NCBI GenBank assembly: GCA_902792905.1
Contig: CADBBH010000001.1
Location: 218,738 to 282,737, forward strand
Direction: 5' to 3'
Length of the DNA: 64,000 nt
Origin: Oscillospiraceae bacterium
GTDB lineage: Bacteria > Bacillota > Clostridia > Oscillospirales > Acutalibacteraceae
A program made the position numbers and the translations under genes. Positions 17,607 through 27,413 of the stretch are shown here, one piece after another (within the stretch, counting starts at the first letter, position 1; every line of letters starts with the position of its first letter). The notes under the pieces are model-generated. The model searched no databases, had not been told where the DNA came from, and saw only the letters and a program-made list of their open reading frames with translations.

Positions 17607-18341
17607 TCAATAGAAGATTTTGTTAAGGAAAAGTCCTTCCGGCCTTGCGGTGGCTCCCGCGCGGCTTCTGTCTACGGATACAATAATTTCTTTTATCGTG
17701 TCGGGCATGATTTTGCCCGCGGAAATTTCGATAAGTGTGCCGGTCATTATCCGGACCATATTATACAGAAATCCATCGGCCCGCACTCTGAATATGACAA
17801 TGTCGCCGTCTCTTGTGACCTCGGCATCAGTGACGTTTCTTACCATATCTTCAACGCTGCTTCCCGCGGCGCAGAAGGCGGAATAATCATATTTTCCGAT
17901 AAACTGCTTTGCCTGAGAATCGAGAAACTTTTCATCAAGCGGGTACTTGTAATGCAGGGAATACTTATAGAGAAACGGATTCTTTTCCGGTTTATTCCAG
18001 ATTTTATAGATATATTCCTTTGATTTGCAGTCATAGCGCGCGTGAAACTCATAAGGCACTTCACGGCAGTCTGAAACAGCTATGTCATCCGGAAGGTTGG
18101 CGTTGAGGGCATGTATCAGTTTATCACAGGAAATTTCATTCTCGGTCCGGAAATTGCAACAATACATATTTGCGTGAACTCCAGCGTCCGTTCTCGAGCA
18201 ACCTATAACATTATCGCGGCTGCGGCAGACCTTTTCCCAGGCATCCTGGAGAGTCTGCTGAACGGTCACGGCATTCTCCTGCACCTGCCAACCGTGGTAG
18301 GCGGAGCCGTCAAATGAAATTGTCAGCAAAAGATTGCGCAT
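17607..18341 (-). CDS. truA: tRNA pseudouridine(38-40) synthase TruA
   Basis: Converts U38-U40 of the tRNA anticodon arm to pseudouridine. The catalytic aspartate lies in the canonical CSRTDAGVHA motif. Other family segments are HGWQVQ at the N-terminus, the SKEYIYKIW strand and FLYNMVRIMTGTL near the C-terminus. The ATG at 18341 is preferred over the one two codons upstream (18347), because GGAG lies eight bases before it but only two bases before the upstream ATG. The product is 244 residues, normal for TruA. It follows ecfT by 18 bases, reproducing the common Firmicute order ecfA1-ecfA2-ecfT-truA. Confidence 0.95.
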   Translation of the reverse strand: MRNLLLTISFDGSAYHGWQVQENAVTVQQTLQDAWEKVCRSRDNVIGCSRTDAGVHANMYCCNFRTENEISCDKLIHALNANLPDDIAVSDCREVPYEFHARYDCKSKEYIYKIWNKPEKNPFLYKYSLHYKYPLDEKFLDSQAKQFIGKYDYSAFCAAGSSVEDMVRNVTDAEVTRDGDIVIFRVRADGFLYNMVRIMTGTLIEISAGKIMPDTIKEIIVSVDRSRAGATARPEGLFLNKIFY

Positions 18342-18359
18342 AAACATTTCTCCGGAAAA

Positions 18360-19178
18360 TCAGATGATTTTTATAAAGAAGCGGTTGAGAACAATGATTC
18401 CCGCAAGCGATATGAGGCAAATCAGCAGAGCTATGAAATCTCTGTAGCCGAGTTTCATCTGCTTCATTCTCGTTCGTCCATCGCCGCCGGTGTAACAGCG
18501 GCAGGTCATTGCGAAAGCCAGTTCATATGCACGCCTGAAAGAAGAGACCATAAGCGGAATAAATATGGGAATAAGTGCTTTTGCACGCTTGATAAGTCCG
18601 CCCGTTTCAAGATCGGCTCCTCTCGCCTTCTGTGCGTTCATAATTCTGTCTATCTCCTCAATGAGAGTCGGGATGAATCTCAGCGCCAGTGTCATCATCA
18701 TGGCGAGGGTGTGAACTTTGATATGGAAAACCTTGAGCGGAGAAAGCAGTCTCTCGAGCGCGTCGGTCAGCATGGTCGGAGTTGTGGTATATGTCAGAAG
18801 AGAACTCAGAACTACAAGCACCACAATTCTTATCATGGTAAAAACAGCTGTGTTGACGCCTTTTTCGGTTATACTGATTTTATTGAAAAGAGTGAAGTAA
18901 GTTTCGCCGCCCTTTGTATAAAAAATATTGAGAACGGCGGTGAATATAAGTATCACCAGCACGGGCTTAATGCTCTTGAGAAGCATTTTGACCGGGACTC
19001 TCGAGAATATAACGGCGATTACCGTAAAAAGCGCCATTACTCCTAGCGAAAAGAAATTATGACACAGGAAAATGCAGACTATCATCGCGAAGGTCAGAAC
19101 AAGCTTCATCCTGGCGTCCATATTGTGAAGCGCAGATTTTGAAGGATAATACTGTCCGAAGGTTATATCCTTTACCAT
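18360..19178 (-). CDS. ecfT: Energy-coupling factor transporter transmembrane protein EcfT
   Basis: Membrane component of the group II ECF vitamin/cofactor importer, linking EcfA1/EcfA2 ATPases to exchangeable substrate-binding S proteins. The 272-residue protein has about five to six hydrophobic helices. It carries the coupling-helix motifs with small residues: the AQKARGAD segment near 190 and the AFAMTCRCY segment near 225, equivalent to the two Ala-Arg-Gly-type motifs of EcfT. Its ATG overlaps the ecfA2 stop (TGATG), indicating translational coupling. No S component is adjacent, as expected for group II modules that serve several S proteins encoded elsewhere. Confidence 0.94.
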   Translation of the reverse strand: MVKDITFGQYYPSKSALHNMDARMKLVLTFAMIVCIFLCHNFFSLGVMALFTVIAVIFSRVPVKMLLKSIKPVLVILIFTAVLNIFYTKGGETYFTLFNKISITEKGVNTAVFTMIRIVVLVVLSSLLTYTTTPTMLTDALERLLSPLKVFHIKVHTLAMMMTLALRFIPTLIEEIDRIMNAQKARGADLETGGLIKRAKALIPIFIPLMVSSFRRAYELAFAMTCRCYTGGDGRTRMKQMKLGYRDFIALLICLISLAGIIVLNRFFIKII

Positions 19179-20041
19179 CAGCCGACACCCCCTTCCAAAA
19201 GAGCGCGCAGAATACGAACGCCCTCCTTTACGGAGTAGATATTAGGGGGTACGTCAAAGCCCTTGTCGTGAAGAGCGGTAAAAACTCTTGTTATTTCCGG
19301 GACATTAAGACCCATTGTCTGGAGATCGGAAGCGTGGGAAAATACCTCATCGACGGTGCCGTTCATAGCAATCTCGCCGTGATTCATAACTATTACACGG
19401 TCAGCGAGATTAGCTATATCCTCCATACTGTGGGAAACGAGCACAACGGTGCTTCCGGTACGGGAGCGGTAATTTCTGATAAGCTCGTGAATTTCCTTTT
19501 TGCCTCGCGGATCAAGACCTGCGGCAGGTTCATCGAGCACAAGCACCTTCGGCTCCATCGCCATAACTCCGGCTATCGCGGCGCGTCTTTTTTCGCCGCC
19601 CGACAAATCAAACGGTGACTTATCGAGCATTTCGGGGCGAAGTCCGACATACTTTGCCGCTTCTGCAACTCTGCGCGCTATCTCATCCTCAGGCAGTTTC
19701 ATATTTTTAGGCCCGAAGGCTATATCTTTGGCAACTGTCTCTTCAAAGAGCTGTGCTTCGGGATACTGGAAACAGAGACCGACTTTGAATCTGGCAGCTC
19801 TGAGCACTTCCTTGCTCTGCGAAATATCCTCGCCGTCAACAAGCACCGTGCCTTTGCTCGGTTTCAGAAGGCCGTTGAAATGGGATATGAGAGTCGATTT
19901 GCCGGAACCGGTATGGCCGATTATACCGACAAATTCACCCTCTTCTATGGTTAAACTGATATTCTTTATCGCCGCGACCTGCATTGCGGTTCCGGGCGAA
20001 TAAAAATGCGATACATCACGTAATTCTATGGGAACAGACAT
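19178..20041 (-). CDS. ecfA2: Energy-coupling factor transporter ATPase EcfA2
   Basis: ABC-type ATPase of 287 residues. Walker A is GHTGSGKST, the Q-loop CFQYPEAQLFEETV is typical of EcfA2 (FQYPE), the signature is LSGGEKRRAAIAG, and Walker B is VLVLDEPAAGLD with the H-loop SHSMED. The start is the ATG at 20041 that overlaps the ecfA1 stop codon (TGATG); the longer open frame upstream would overlap ecfA1 and begins with an unrelated sequence. It forms a heterodimer with EcfA1 beneath EcfT to power vitamin uptake. Confidence 0.95.
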   Translation of the reverse strand: MSVPIELRDVSHFYSPGTAMQVAAIKNISLTIEEGEFVGIIGHTGSGKSTLISHFNGLLKPSKGTVLVDGEDISQSKEVLRAARFKVGLCFQYPEAQLFEETVAKDIAFGPKNMKLPEDEIARRVAEAAKYVGLRPEMLDKSPFDLSGGEKRRAAIAGVMAMEPKVLVLDEPAAGLDPRGKKEIHELIRNYRSRTGSTVVLVSHSMEDIANLADRVIVMNHGEIAMNGTVDEVFSHASDLQTMGLNVPEITRVFTALHDKGFDVPPNIYSVKEGVRILRALLEGGVG

Positions 20042-20883
20042 CAAACGGCACCTCCCATCATCAAGGAGAGCTTTTCGACGCACTCATCAACGGTCAGTAC
20101 ACAGTCTTCAATACCGAGTTCAAGACATAATTCGGTACTCTGCGGCACATCAAGGCCATGCTCGCGCAGGAAACCGGGTTTCGAAAAGATTTCACGCGGA
20201 GTTCCCTGCGAAATAACAGAACCGCCGTCCATAATTAAGACTCTGTCCGCGAGAACAGCTTCTTCCATAAAATGAGTGATGAGAACTACCGTCATACCCT
20301 GCTCTTTATTGAGACGCAGGACTGTATTGATAACCTCCTGCCTGCCCTTCGGGTCAAGCATCGCGGTCGGCTCGTCGAGAATCATACATTCGGTCCGCAT
20401 TGCAAGAACACCCGCTATTGCGACTCTCTGCTTCTGACCGCCGGAAAGACGGTGCGGCTCTCTCTCACGGTGCTCATACATATTGACCGTTTTGAGCGCC
20501 TCATCAACACGGCGGCGGATTTCAGCCGGCTCAACTCCGAGATTCTCAGGGCCGAAAGCAACATCATCCTCAACTATTGTAGCAACTATCTGATTATCGG
20601 GATTCTGGAAAACCATGCCGACTATGCGGCGGATTCTATCGCCGTTTTCCTCGGAAACGGAGGGGATGCCCTTAACCGTGACCGTGCCTTCGGTCGGCTC
20701 AAAAATGGCATTCATCAGCTTCGCAAGGGTGCTCTTGCCCGAGCCGTTGTGCCCAAGCACAGCGACGAATTCTCCTTTATTTATATCAAGACTTACATTT
20801 TTAACCGCGGTATAGCCGGTCTGCCCCTCTTCATCGGGCTCGTAGGTGTAAGTCAGATTTTTGATTTCGATGAGTTTTTCCAT
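20041..20883 (-). CDS. ecfA1: Energy-coupling factor transporter ATPase EcfA1
   Basis: ABC-type ATPase of 280 residues, first gene of the ecfA1-ecfA2-ecfT set. Walker A is GHNGSGKST, the Q-loop [11 protein letters not shown] is diagnostic for EcfA1 (FQNPDNQ), the signature is [13 protein letters not shown], Walker B is [11 protein letters not shown] and the H-loop is ITHFMEE. It is preceded by a 67-base gap after the methyltransferase gene in which I see no terminator or convincing promoter. The set lies apart from the ribosomal protein cluster where it is usually found in Firmicutes. Confidence 0.95.
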   Translation of the reverse strand: MEKLIEIKNLTYTYEPDEEGQTGYTAVKNVSLDINKGEFVAVLGHNGSGKSTLAKLMNAIFEPTEGTVTVKGIPSVSEENGDRIRRIVGMVFQNPDNQIVATIVEDDVAFGPENLGVEPAEIRRRVDEALKTVNMYEHREREPHRLSGGQKQRVAIAGVLAMRTECMILDEPTAMLDPKGRQEVINTVLRLNKEQGMTVVLITHFMEEAVLADRVLIMDGGSVISQGTPREIFSKPGFLREHGLDVPQSTELCLELGIEDCVLTVDECVEKLSLMMGGAV

Positions 20884-20950
20884 TATCTGTTTTTGCTCCG
20901 CATATTCTTCTACACTGGCGGATGATTGCCGCGCGTGCGGAATTATCTGA

Positions 20951-21823
20951 TTACCGGCCGCCCAGAAATACGGCGCTCGCGCCGCAGGGCAGGACTCTGC
21001 CGGGTTTCGATGAAACGGGAAGACCTATTTCGTCGCTGAATGTTTCGCCTTTATACTTTCTGCCGACCGTCTCAGCAAGAATATATTCCATAACACTCGG
21101 CGAAAGACCTGTTGTATAAGAATTAATAAGAACCGCAAGCGGATTCTCCGAAAGCACATTTGCGCATTCCTCTACGAACGAATAGACCTCGTTTTCGAGT
21201 TTCCAGACCTCACCACCCGGGCCTCTGCCGTATGAAGGCGGATCCATAATTATTATGTCATATTTATTGCCGCGCCTTATCTCGCGCTGGACAAATTTCA
21301 TACAGTCGTCAACAAGCCATCTCACACTGCAATCCGCAACGCCGCTGGCAGACGCATTCTCCTTCGCCCATTGAGTCATACCTTTTGAAGCGTCAACATG
21401 GGTAACGCTCGCTCCCGCGGCAAGAGCGGAAACCGTCGCGCCGCCGGTGTATGCAAAAAGATTTAGCACCTTCACGGGTCTGCCCGCGCTTTTTATAATA
21501 TCGGCAATCATCTTCCAGTTGACCGCCTGCTCGGGGAAAAGGCCCGTATGCTTGAAGCCCATAGTTTTAATATTGAATTTAAGATTATCGAGACTCACCT
21601 GCCAGACATCCGGCATCTTTTTGCAGACCTGCCAGCTGCCCCCTCCCGTATTTGAGCGGTTATAAATCGCGTGAGGAGAATACCAGAGGGGATTTTCCTT
21701 CGGCGTTTTCCATATAACCTGCGGATCCGGCCTAATAAGGACAATATCCTTCCAGCGTTCGAGACGCTGACCGTCGGTGCAGTCTATGAGTTCATAATCT
21801 TTCCAGTTATCGGATACTCGCAT
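20951..21823 (-). CDS. Class I SAM-dependent methyltransferase (RlmI-like, no PUA domain)
   Basis: A 290-residue Rossmann-fold methyltransferase. The SAM-binding motif I is [15 protein letters not shown], the acidic ribose-binding position follows in THVDASKG, and the catalytic NPPY-type motif reads DPPSYGRG (motif IV). This pattern matches the RlmI/RlmK-like 23S rRNA cytosine methyltransferase group, but the N-terminal PUA domain of RlmI is missing. An AAGGATG site precedes the ATG. It is located between ruvB and ecfA1 on the same strand. An rRNA target is likely but not proven by the sequence. Confidence 0.8.
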   Translation of the reverse strand: MRVSDNWKDYELIDCTDGQRLERWKDIVLIRPDPQVIWKTPKENPLWYSPHAIYNRSNTGGGSWQVCKKMPDVWQVSLDNLKFNIKTMGFKHTGLFPEQAVNWKMIADIIKSAGRPVKVLNLFAYTGGATVSALAAGASVTHVDASKGMTQWAKENASASGVADCSVRWLVDDCMKFVQREIRRGNKYDIIIMDPPSYGRGPGGEVWKLENEVYSFVEECANVLSENPLAVLINSYTTGLSPSVMEYILAETVGRKYKGETFSDEIGLPVSSKPGRVLPCGASAVFLGGR

Positions 21824-21844
21824 AATTCATCCTTAAATCAATTA

Positions 21845-22879
21845 TCAGACATTGTCAAATTTCTGCTGGCCCGGCATCTTCATACCGAGATGCGCATAGC
21901 CGGCGGGGGTAACGCATCTTCCCCTCGGAGTTCTGCTCAGGAAGCCTATCTGCATAAGATAAGGCTCATATACATCCTCGATTGTGACCGCTTCCTCGCC
22001 GACAGCCGCGGCTATCGTTTCAAGGCCGACCGGTCCGCCGTTGTAATTCTTGATCATCGAGGTCAGAATAAGACGGTCAACCGAATCGAGGCCGAGTTCG
22101 TCAACTTCCATCTTCGCGAGAGCGTGAGATGCTGTCTCTTTTGTTATCGAGCCGTCGCCGACTATCTGGGCGAAATCACGCGCGCGCTTGAGAAATCTGT
22201 TTGCGATTCTCGGAGTTCCTCTCGAGCGGGAGGCAATTTCATTTGCTCCCTCGGAATCAATGCCGATTCCGAGAATACCTGCTGAGCGGTTGACTATCTC
22301 CGCAAGCTGTTCGGTCGTATATAATTCAAGACGGAATATAACGCCGAATCTGTCCCTGAGCGGTGCGGAGAGCTGGCCTGCTCTTGTTGTCGCGCCGACA
22401 AGCGTGAATTTATTGAGGTCGAGGCGGATTGACCTCGCCGAAGGTCCCTTGCCGATAATGATATCGAGCTCGTTATCCTCCATGGCGGGGTAGAGAACTT
22501 CTTCAACCTGCCTTGAAAGGCGGTGGATTTCATCAATAAAGAGCACATCGCCCTCGCTGAGATTGGTAAGAAGCGCCGCGAGATCGCCGGGCTTCTCAAT
22601 TGCGGGGCCGCTCGTCACTCTGAAATTGACCCCCATTTCATTTGCTATGATTCCCGCGAGAGTTGTTTTGCCGAGGCCCGGAGGGCCGTAGAGCAACACA
22701 TGGTCAAGCGGCTCACCTCTCTGCTTTGCCGCCTGAATATAAACGGAAAGGTTTTCTTTGACCTTTTCCTGGCCTATATATTCCGTGAGCACCTTCGGAC
22801 GAAGGGTGAGCTCAGTTTCATTATCCTCTGCAGGTGAATATCCCGCTCCGACAAATCTGCTTTCGTAATCGGTATCCAT
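21845..22879 (-). CDS. ruvB: Holliday junction branch migration DNA helicase RuvB
   Basis: AAA+ motor that drives branch migration with RuvA. The 344-residue protein has the family opening [19 protein letters not shown], Walker [11 protein letters not shown], Walker [10 protein letters not shown], sensor 1 GATTRAG and the arginine finger region LRDRFG. The winged-helix C-terminal domain ends with FLSRTPRGR and a short tail. AAGGAGT precedes the ATG. It is the third of the ruvC-ruvA-ruvB set, with gaps of 4 and 10 bases. Confidence 0.97.
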   Translation of the reverse strand: MDTDYESRFVGAGYSPAEDNETELTLRPKVLTEYIGQEKVKENLSVYIQAAKQRGEPLDHVLLYGPPGLGKTTLAGIIANEMGVNFRVTSGPAIEKPGDLAALLTNLSEGDVLFIDEIHRLSRQVEEVLYPAMEDNELDIIIGKGPSARSIRLDLNKFTLVGATTRAGQLSAPLRDRFGVIFRLELYTTEQLAEIVNRSAGILGIGIDSEGANEIASRSRGTPRIANRFLKRARDFAQIVGDGSITKETASHALAKMEVDELGLDSVDRLILTSMIKNYNGGPVGLETIAAAVGEEAVTIEDVYEPYLMQIGFLSRTPRGRCVTPAGYAHLGMKMPGQQKFDNV

Positions 22880-22889
22880 CTTTTACTCC

Positions 22890-23498
22890 TTAAAGTTTCT
22901 TGGCCAGCATTCCGAGTGCCTTTTTGATAAGCTCCTCGGTATCGAGATTCTGATCGAGTTTTCCGACCGCTATACTCGCCTCGCTCCTGCTGTAGCCGAG
23001 CATAACAAGTGCATCTACCGCCTCGGATGAAGCGCTGCTGACGCCCGCTTTTTTGGCAGCTGCGACGTTTCCCGCCGCCGCTGAGGAAACAGCGAATGTT
23101 TCAACCTTGCCCTTAAGCTCAAGCACTATTCTGCTCGCAAGCTTCGGGCCAACGCCCTGGGCTGCAGTAATTGCTCTGGCATCCTCGCCCGCAACTGCAA
23201 CTGCGAGCATATCGGGAGTGAGGGCGGAGAGAATCGCAATTGCAGCTTTGGGACCGACTCCGGTAACTCCGATGAGTGTCTTGTAGCAATCAAGTTCCGC
23301 TTTATCGGCAAAGCCGAAAAGGTCGAGAGCATCCTCACGGACGCTGAGATATGTATATAAAGTCTGCGTTTCGCCGGTGCCGGCGCATTTGCGAAGAGTG
23401 TTCGCCGTCGTATTCAGATAAAACGCCACGCCGCCGCAATCGAGTGCAATTGCATTTTCATCGGTAAAAACAACTGTTCCTGTCAGGCTGTAAAACAT
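22890..23498 (-). CDS. ruvA: Holliday junction branch migration protein RuvA
   Basis: Tetrameric junction-binding partner of RuvB. The 202-residue protein starts MFYSLTGTVVF (OB-fold domain I). It has the two helix-hairpin-helix motifs of domain II (GVTGVGPKAAIAIL and AQGVGPKLASRIVLELK) and a C-terminal three-helix domain III (EAVDALVMLGYSRSEA) that binds RuvB. The linker between domains II and III is Ala-rich. An AAAGGATA site lies before the ATG. It is co-transcribed with ruvC upstream and ruvB downstream. Confidence 0.95.
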   Translation of the reverse strand: MFYSLTGTVVFTDENAIALDCGGVAFYLNTTANTLRKCAGTGETQTLYTYLSVREDALDLFGFADKAELDCYKTLIGVTGVGPKAAIAILSALTPDMLAVAVAGEDARAITAAQGVGPKLASRIVLELKGKVETFAVSSAAAGNVAAAKKAGVSSASSEAVDALVMLGYSRSEASIAVGKLDQNLDTEELIKKALGMLAKKL

Positions 23499-23502
23499 AA
23501 GC

Positions 23503-24003
23503 TTATCCTTTCATTTTGAGCGCGCCGAGAAGCGAACCTGCTGAATGACAATGGCAGATAGCCATCGCAAGCGCGTCTGCGGCGTCATCGGGCTTCGGAA
23601 TCTTTTCGAGATTGAGCATAATCCTTGTCATTTCCTGCACCTGCTTTTTTTCCGCCCTGCCGTATCCGACAACGCTCTGCTTGACCTGAAGAGGCGTGTA
23701 TTCAAAGACGGGCACCTTATTGAGCTGAGCAGCGAGCACAAGCGCTCCTCTCGCATGAGCGACATCTATCGCAGTTTTCTGATTGGTATTGAAAAACAGC
23801 TTTTCCATGGCTACCGCGTCAAACGGATATTTTTTTATCAGTGCATCCGCTTCCCTGAATATCTTTTCAAGGCGCTCGTTGAAGGGCGAATGAGCTTCTG
23901 TGGTAATTGCGCCGTATTCGAGCATCCTGAATTTATTATCCTTGTGTTCAACGACTCCGCAGCCGACTATTGCGTAGCCGGGGTCGATTCCCAAAACTAT
24001 CAT
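23503..24003 (-). CDS. ruvC: Crossover junction endodeoxyribonuclease RuvC
   Basis: Holliday junction resolvase with an RNase H-like fold. The 166-residue protein has the catalytic Asp in VLGIDPGYAIVG, the Glu in AMEKLFFNTN and the acidic pair in DDAADALAMAICH, giving the DEDD set. The VVGYGRAEKKQVQ segment is also conserved. The ATG overlaps the der stop by four bases (ATGA), so translation is coupled. The ruvC-ruvA-ruvB order follows der directly. Confidence 0.96.
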   Translation of the reverse strand: MIVLGIDPGYAIVGCGVVEHKDNKFRMLEYGAITTEAHSPFNERLEKIFREADALIKKYPFDAVAMEKLFFNTNQKTAIDVAHARGALVLAAQLNKVPVFEYTPLQVKQSVVGYGRAEKKQVQEMTRIMLNLEKIPKPDDAADALAMAICHCHSAGSLLGALKMKG

Positions 24004-25334
24004 TTCTTATTTGATTCCCTTTCGCGGATTACCATTCTCGTTGGCGTGCCCTCAAGGCCGAAAGTCTCTCTTATCTGATTATCGAGATAGCGCTGATAAC
24101 TGTAATGGAAAAGCTCTGCGCTGTTGACGAAGCAGACAAATGTCGGCGGGCGGGTGGATGCCTGGGTCATATAGAAAATCTTAAGCCTCCTGCCCTTGTC
24201 CGAGGGCGGCTGGACTCTCGCCGTCGCATCCACCAGTACTTCGTTGAGCTTGCCGGTTGAAATCCTCATGGCGTTCTGCGTGTCAACGAATTTTATAAGC
24301 TCAAAGAGGCGGTCAATCCTCAGTCCCTCTTTTGCGGAGATAAATATAATCGGAGCGTAGGACATGAAAGCAAAATCCTTCATAAGGTCCTTGCGCATGT
24401 TATCCATTGTTTTGCCGTCTTTCTCAACGGCATCCCATTTGTTGACTGCGATTATGCAGCCCTTGCCCATTTCGTGGGCGATGCCGGCGACCTTTGAATC
24501 CTGCTCGGTGAAGCCCTCGGTGCCGTCAATCATAATCACGCAGACTGTCGCTCTCTCAACCGCCATTCTCGCTCTGATGACCGAATACTTCTCAATCTGG
24601 TCGTAGACCTTGCTCTTGCGGCGAAGTCCCGCGGTATCAATGAATACGAATTTGCCAAATTCGTTTTCAACCAGCGAATCGGTGGCGTCCCTTGTAGTAC
24701 CGGCAACATCAGAAACTATCATCCTGTTTTCACCGAGAACAGCGTTTACAAGCGAAGATTTGCCGACATTGGGCTTTCCGATAACCGCGACTCTTATCGC
24801 GTCCTCGCCCTCCTCCTCTTGTTCCTCTTTGAGGTCTGGCAGGTATTTAAGCACCTCATCGAGCAGATCGCCGGTTCCGTGTCCGTGAACCGAAGAAACG
24901 GCAAACGGATCACCGAGACCGAGATTGTAAAATTCATAAAAATCGGGCGGAAGTTCTCCGATGGTATCACACTTATTGACGCAGAGAATTACCGGCTTGC
25001 CGCTCTTTCGGAGCATTGCCGCAACTTCTATATCGGTAGCGACAACACCCGAACGGATATCGGTCACAAGAATTATCACATCCGCCGAATCAATTGCCAG
25101 CTGTGCCTGACGGCGCATCTGCTTGAGTATTATATCCTCCGACGCCGGCTCAATTCCGCCGGTATCGATAAGCATAAAGTGTCTGCCGAGCCATTCGCAT
25201 TCGCCGTAGATTCTGTCTCTCGTGACTCCGGGAGTATCATCAACTATCGCTATGCGCTGACCTGTCAGTTTGTTGAATAAGGTCGATTTGCCGACATTAG
25301 GTCTGCCGACTATTGCCACTACATTTCCTGCCAT
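24000..25334 (-). CDS. der: Ribosome biogenesis GTPase Der (EngA)
   Basis: Essential GTPase with two tandem G domains, needed for 50S subunit maturation. G domain 1 starts VVAIVGRPNVGKSTLFN, with DTGGIEP and VNKCD. G domain 2 starts VAVIGKPNVGKSSLVN, with DTAGLRRKSK and VNKWD. A C-terminal KH-like domain follows. At 444 residues it is a typical length. The ATG at 25334 is chosen because AAGAGGAAA lies just upstream and family members begin right at the first G1 strand. An ATG seven codons earlier overlaps the DUF512 stop and has poorer spacing. Confidence 0.96.
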   Translation of the reverse strand: MAGNVVAIVGRPNVGKSTLFNKLTGQRIAIVDDTPGVTRDRIYGECEWLGRHFMLIDTGGIEPASEDIILKQMRRQAQLAIDSADVIILVTDIRSGVVATDIEVAAMLRKSGKPVILCVNKCDTIGELPPDFYEFYNLGLGDPFAVSSVHGHGTGDLLDEVLKYLPDLKEEQEEEGEDAIRVAVIGKPNVGKSSLVNAVLGENRMIVSDVAGTTRDATDSLVENEFGKFVFIDTAGLRRKSKVYDQIEKYSVIRARMAVERATVCVIMIDGTEGFTEQDSKVAGIAHEMGKGCIIAVNKWDAVEKDGKTMDNMRKDLMKDFAFMSYAPIIFISAKEGLRIDRLFELIKFVDTQNAMRISTGKLNEVLVDATARVQPPSDKGRRLKIFYMTQASTRPPTFVCFVNSAELFHYSYQRYLDNQIRETFGLEGTPTRMVIRERESNKK

Positions 25335-25351
25335 AGTTTCCTCTTTCTTAT

Positions 25352-26662
25352 TCATTCTCCGAGAAGCGCCGAAAGCAAATCCGCGCCGCCCGGACCGTTC
25401 TGTGTGATTCTGATTCCGCCGAGTTTTTCGCTGAGCTCCTCAACGGTCATATTATCAAGGAACATATCACCTTCCGCGCGAAGGCAGTTCGGCGGTATGA
25501 TGAGCTCCGTTCCCGTCTCTTTGCCTTCAAGCGTATAAACTATATCTCCGCCGGTTATAAGACCGGAAACGGTAATGCTCTCTCCGAAAAGGCGGTTAAC
25601 TACCGCATAGACATTGACTTTCAAACCGCTTATCTTTTTGCATGCGAGAGAAGTTAATTCCTCTAGCAGAGGAAAAGCCGCGGTGCCGGTAACGAGCGAA
25701 ATACTTCTTTGAGATTCTGTCACATCGCAGTTTTCAAGCGCTTCGATGAACTCCTCACGGAAAAGAGTCCACATGCCGACTCCGTTTTCAAGCTGGGGAA
25801 AACCATTATAGTATTCATAATCGGGCATAGGTCTTTCCGCATAGAGATAGAATTCATCCGCTGCGTAAGCCACGGCTCTGCCGCCTTTTGAAATATTCTC
25901 TGCGTTAAGACGGTCAATGGTATCTATAACCTCTCCGGCTGTCTGTTTATCATAGGATCTGAGCTCGGGAAGATTCTGCCTGTATTTAGTGATTCCGACC
26001 GGCACGCAGGCGATACTCTGAATGTTTTTACCGAGAGCAAATAATTCCCTGAGCGAGAACTCGAGTTCCGCGCCGTCATTGATTCCGGGGCAAAGCACGA
26101 GCTGGGCGTTGACCTCTATTCCGCTTTCGGTGAATCGCTTTATATATCTAAGGCACTCGCCGGCGTGGGGATTCAGCATCATTTTTACACGCAGTTCGGG
26201 ATTCATAGTATGAACCGAAATGTTAACGGGGCTGATATGCATTCTGATTATGCGGTCAACCTCTTCATCATCGAGATTGGTAAGAGTGACATAGTTACCG
26301 AAAAGGAAAGAAAGACGCGAATCGTCATCTTTGAAATACAGAGAATCCCTGAGGCCTTCCGGGAGCTGGTCAATAAAGCAGAATATGCATTTGTTTTTGC
26401 ATGAATGTTGCTTATCCATAAGGTAGGTTTCAAATTCGAGCCCGATATCCTCGCTCTCATCCTTGCGGATATGAACGGTTTTCAGTTTCCCCTGCTGACC
26501 TCTGCAAATTCTCAGGGAGAGCTTTTTATCGGCAAGATAAAAGCGGTAATCAAGAACATCTCTTATTTCGTGACCGTTTATATCGATGAGAACGTCGCCC
26601 GCTTCAATGCCTTTTTTTGAGGCGATGCTTCCTGCACCGACCGAACTGATTTTAACGGACAC
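25352..26662 (-). CDS. DUF512 family protein (PDZ plus radical-SAM-like)
   Basis: A 436-residue protein of the DUF512 family common in Clostridia and Cyanobacteria. Residues 1-70 form a PDZ-like domain (VGAGSIASKKGIEAGDVLIDING). A radical-SAM type cysteine cluster CKNKCIFCF with CxxxCxxC spacing follows near residue 88-96, then FIDQLPEGLR. The DUF512 domain proper is the C-terminal part with the ACVPVGITKYRQNLPEL segment. The family often sits next to der, as here (der starts 17 bases downstream). The reaction is unknown. The gene is the first of the long minus-strand run. Its upstream AT-rich region must hold the promoter; I see a TATAAT-type -10 at 26718-26723 but no good -35. Confidence 0.88.
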   Translation of the reverse strand: MSVKISSVGAGSIASKKGIEAGDVLIDINGHEIRDVLDYRFYLADKKLSLRICRGQQGKLKTVHIRKDESEDIGLEFETYLMDKQHSCKNKCIFCFIDQLPEGLRDSLYFKDDDSRLSFLFGNYVTLTNLDDEEVDRIIRMHISPVNISVHTMNPELRVKMMLNPHAGECLRYIKRFTESGIEVNAQLVLCPGINDGAELEFSLRELFALGKNIQSIACVPVGITKYRQNLPELRSYDKQTAGEVIDTIDRLNAENISKGGRAVAYAADEFYLYAERPMPDYEYYNGFPQLENGVGMWTLFREEFIEALENCDVTESQRSISLVTGTAAFPLLEELTSLACKKISGLKVNVYAVVNRLFGESITVSGLITGGDIVYTLEGKETGTELIIPPNCLRAEGDMFLDNMTVEELSEKLGGIRITQNGPGGADLLSALLGE

Positions 26663-26803
26663 ATTCTCACCTGCCTTTGCTTTGAAATATTGGACCTAAA
26701 CTGTCGATATTAACCTCATTATAATCTTAAACAGTATACCAATTATAAAAAAAAAATACAATAGTATTTTAAATATTTATTATTTTATTAACAAATATTT
26801 AAC

Positions 26804-26832
26804 TTGACAATTACATCATATCGTTAGATAAT
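26804..26832 (+). promoter_or_regulatory. Sigma-A-type promoter for rsmD-coaD operon
   Basis: TTGACA at 26804-26809 and GATAAT at 26827-26832 with a 17-base spacer. It lies in a 210-base AT-rich divergent region. Transcription would begin near 26840, which excludes the upstream ATG at 26837 as the rsmD start. Confidence 0.85.
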
Positions 26833-26872
26833 TATAATGCTGTATTATGACATAAAAGCGGAGAAGAAGATT

Positions 26873-27409
26873 ATGAGAGTTATAACAGGCAGCGCAAGGG
26901 GTATGACCCTTAAAACGCTTGAAGGCGAAACCACCAGGCCGACCACTGACAGAGTCAAAGAAGCAATATTCAGCGCGATTCAATTTGAAATTGAAGGCGC
27001 ACGGGTGCTCGATCTCTTCGCGGGCTCCGGTCAGATGGGTATAGAAGCGCTCAGCAGAGGCGCGGCCGACGCAGTGTTTGTCGACTCCGACAAGGGCGCA
27101 ATCCGCATAATCAAAGAGAATGTCACAAAGACGAAATTTACCGATAAAGCAAGGATTATGCAGTCCGATGCATTCGCTTTTCTGAATATGAACATCAATA
27201 AATTCGATATAGTTTTTCTCGATCCCCCCTATGCTGCCGGCTTGCTTGAAAGAGCAATCGACGGAGTTTCGGATTATGTTGATACTGCGGGAACGGTTGT
27301 ATGTGAGCATCAGCTCAAGACGGAGCTCCCCGATGAATGCGCAAGTCTCAGAAAATACAGAAACTACAAATACGGGAAGACAGCCGTCACAATTTACAGA
27401 AAGGACTGA
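26873..27409 (+). CDS. rsmD: 16S rRNA (guanine(966)-N2)-methyltransferase RsmD
   Basis: SAM-dependent methyltransferase that modifies G966 of 16S rRNA. The 178-residue protein has the family opening MRVITGSARGMTLKTLEG with TRPTTDRVKEAIF, SAM motif I LDLFAGSGQMGIEAL and the catalytic DPPY (FLDPPYAAG). The start at 26873 is supported by an upstream GAGAAG and by the promoter position. An ATG 12 codons earlier lies at the predicted transcription start. coaD follows after 4 bases, a common Firmicute pairing. Confidence 0.95.
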   Translation: MRVITGSARGMTLKTLEGETTRPTTDRVKEAIFSAIQFEIEGARVLDLFAGSGQMGIEALSRGAADAVFVDSDKGAIRIIKENVTKTKFTDKARIMQSDAFAFLNMNINKFDIVFLDPPYAAGLLERAIDGVSDYVDTAGTVVCEHQLKTELPDECASLRKYRNYKYGKTAVTIYRKD

Positions 27410-27413
27410 TAGA

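Noticed and set aside
25335-25355. Upstream ATG for der at 25355
   Set aside because: It overlaps the DUF512 stop with only a poorly spaced GGAG; the ATG at 25334 has a well-spaced AGAGGAAA and fits the family N-terminus.
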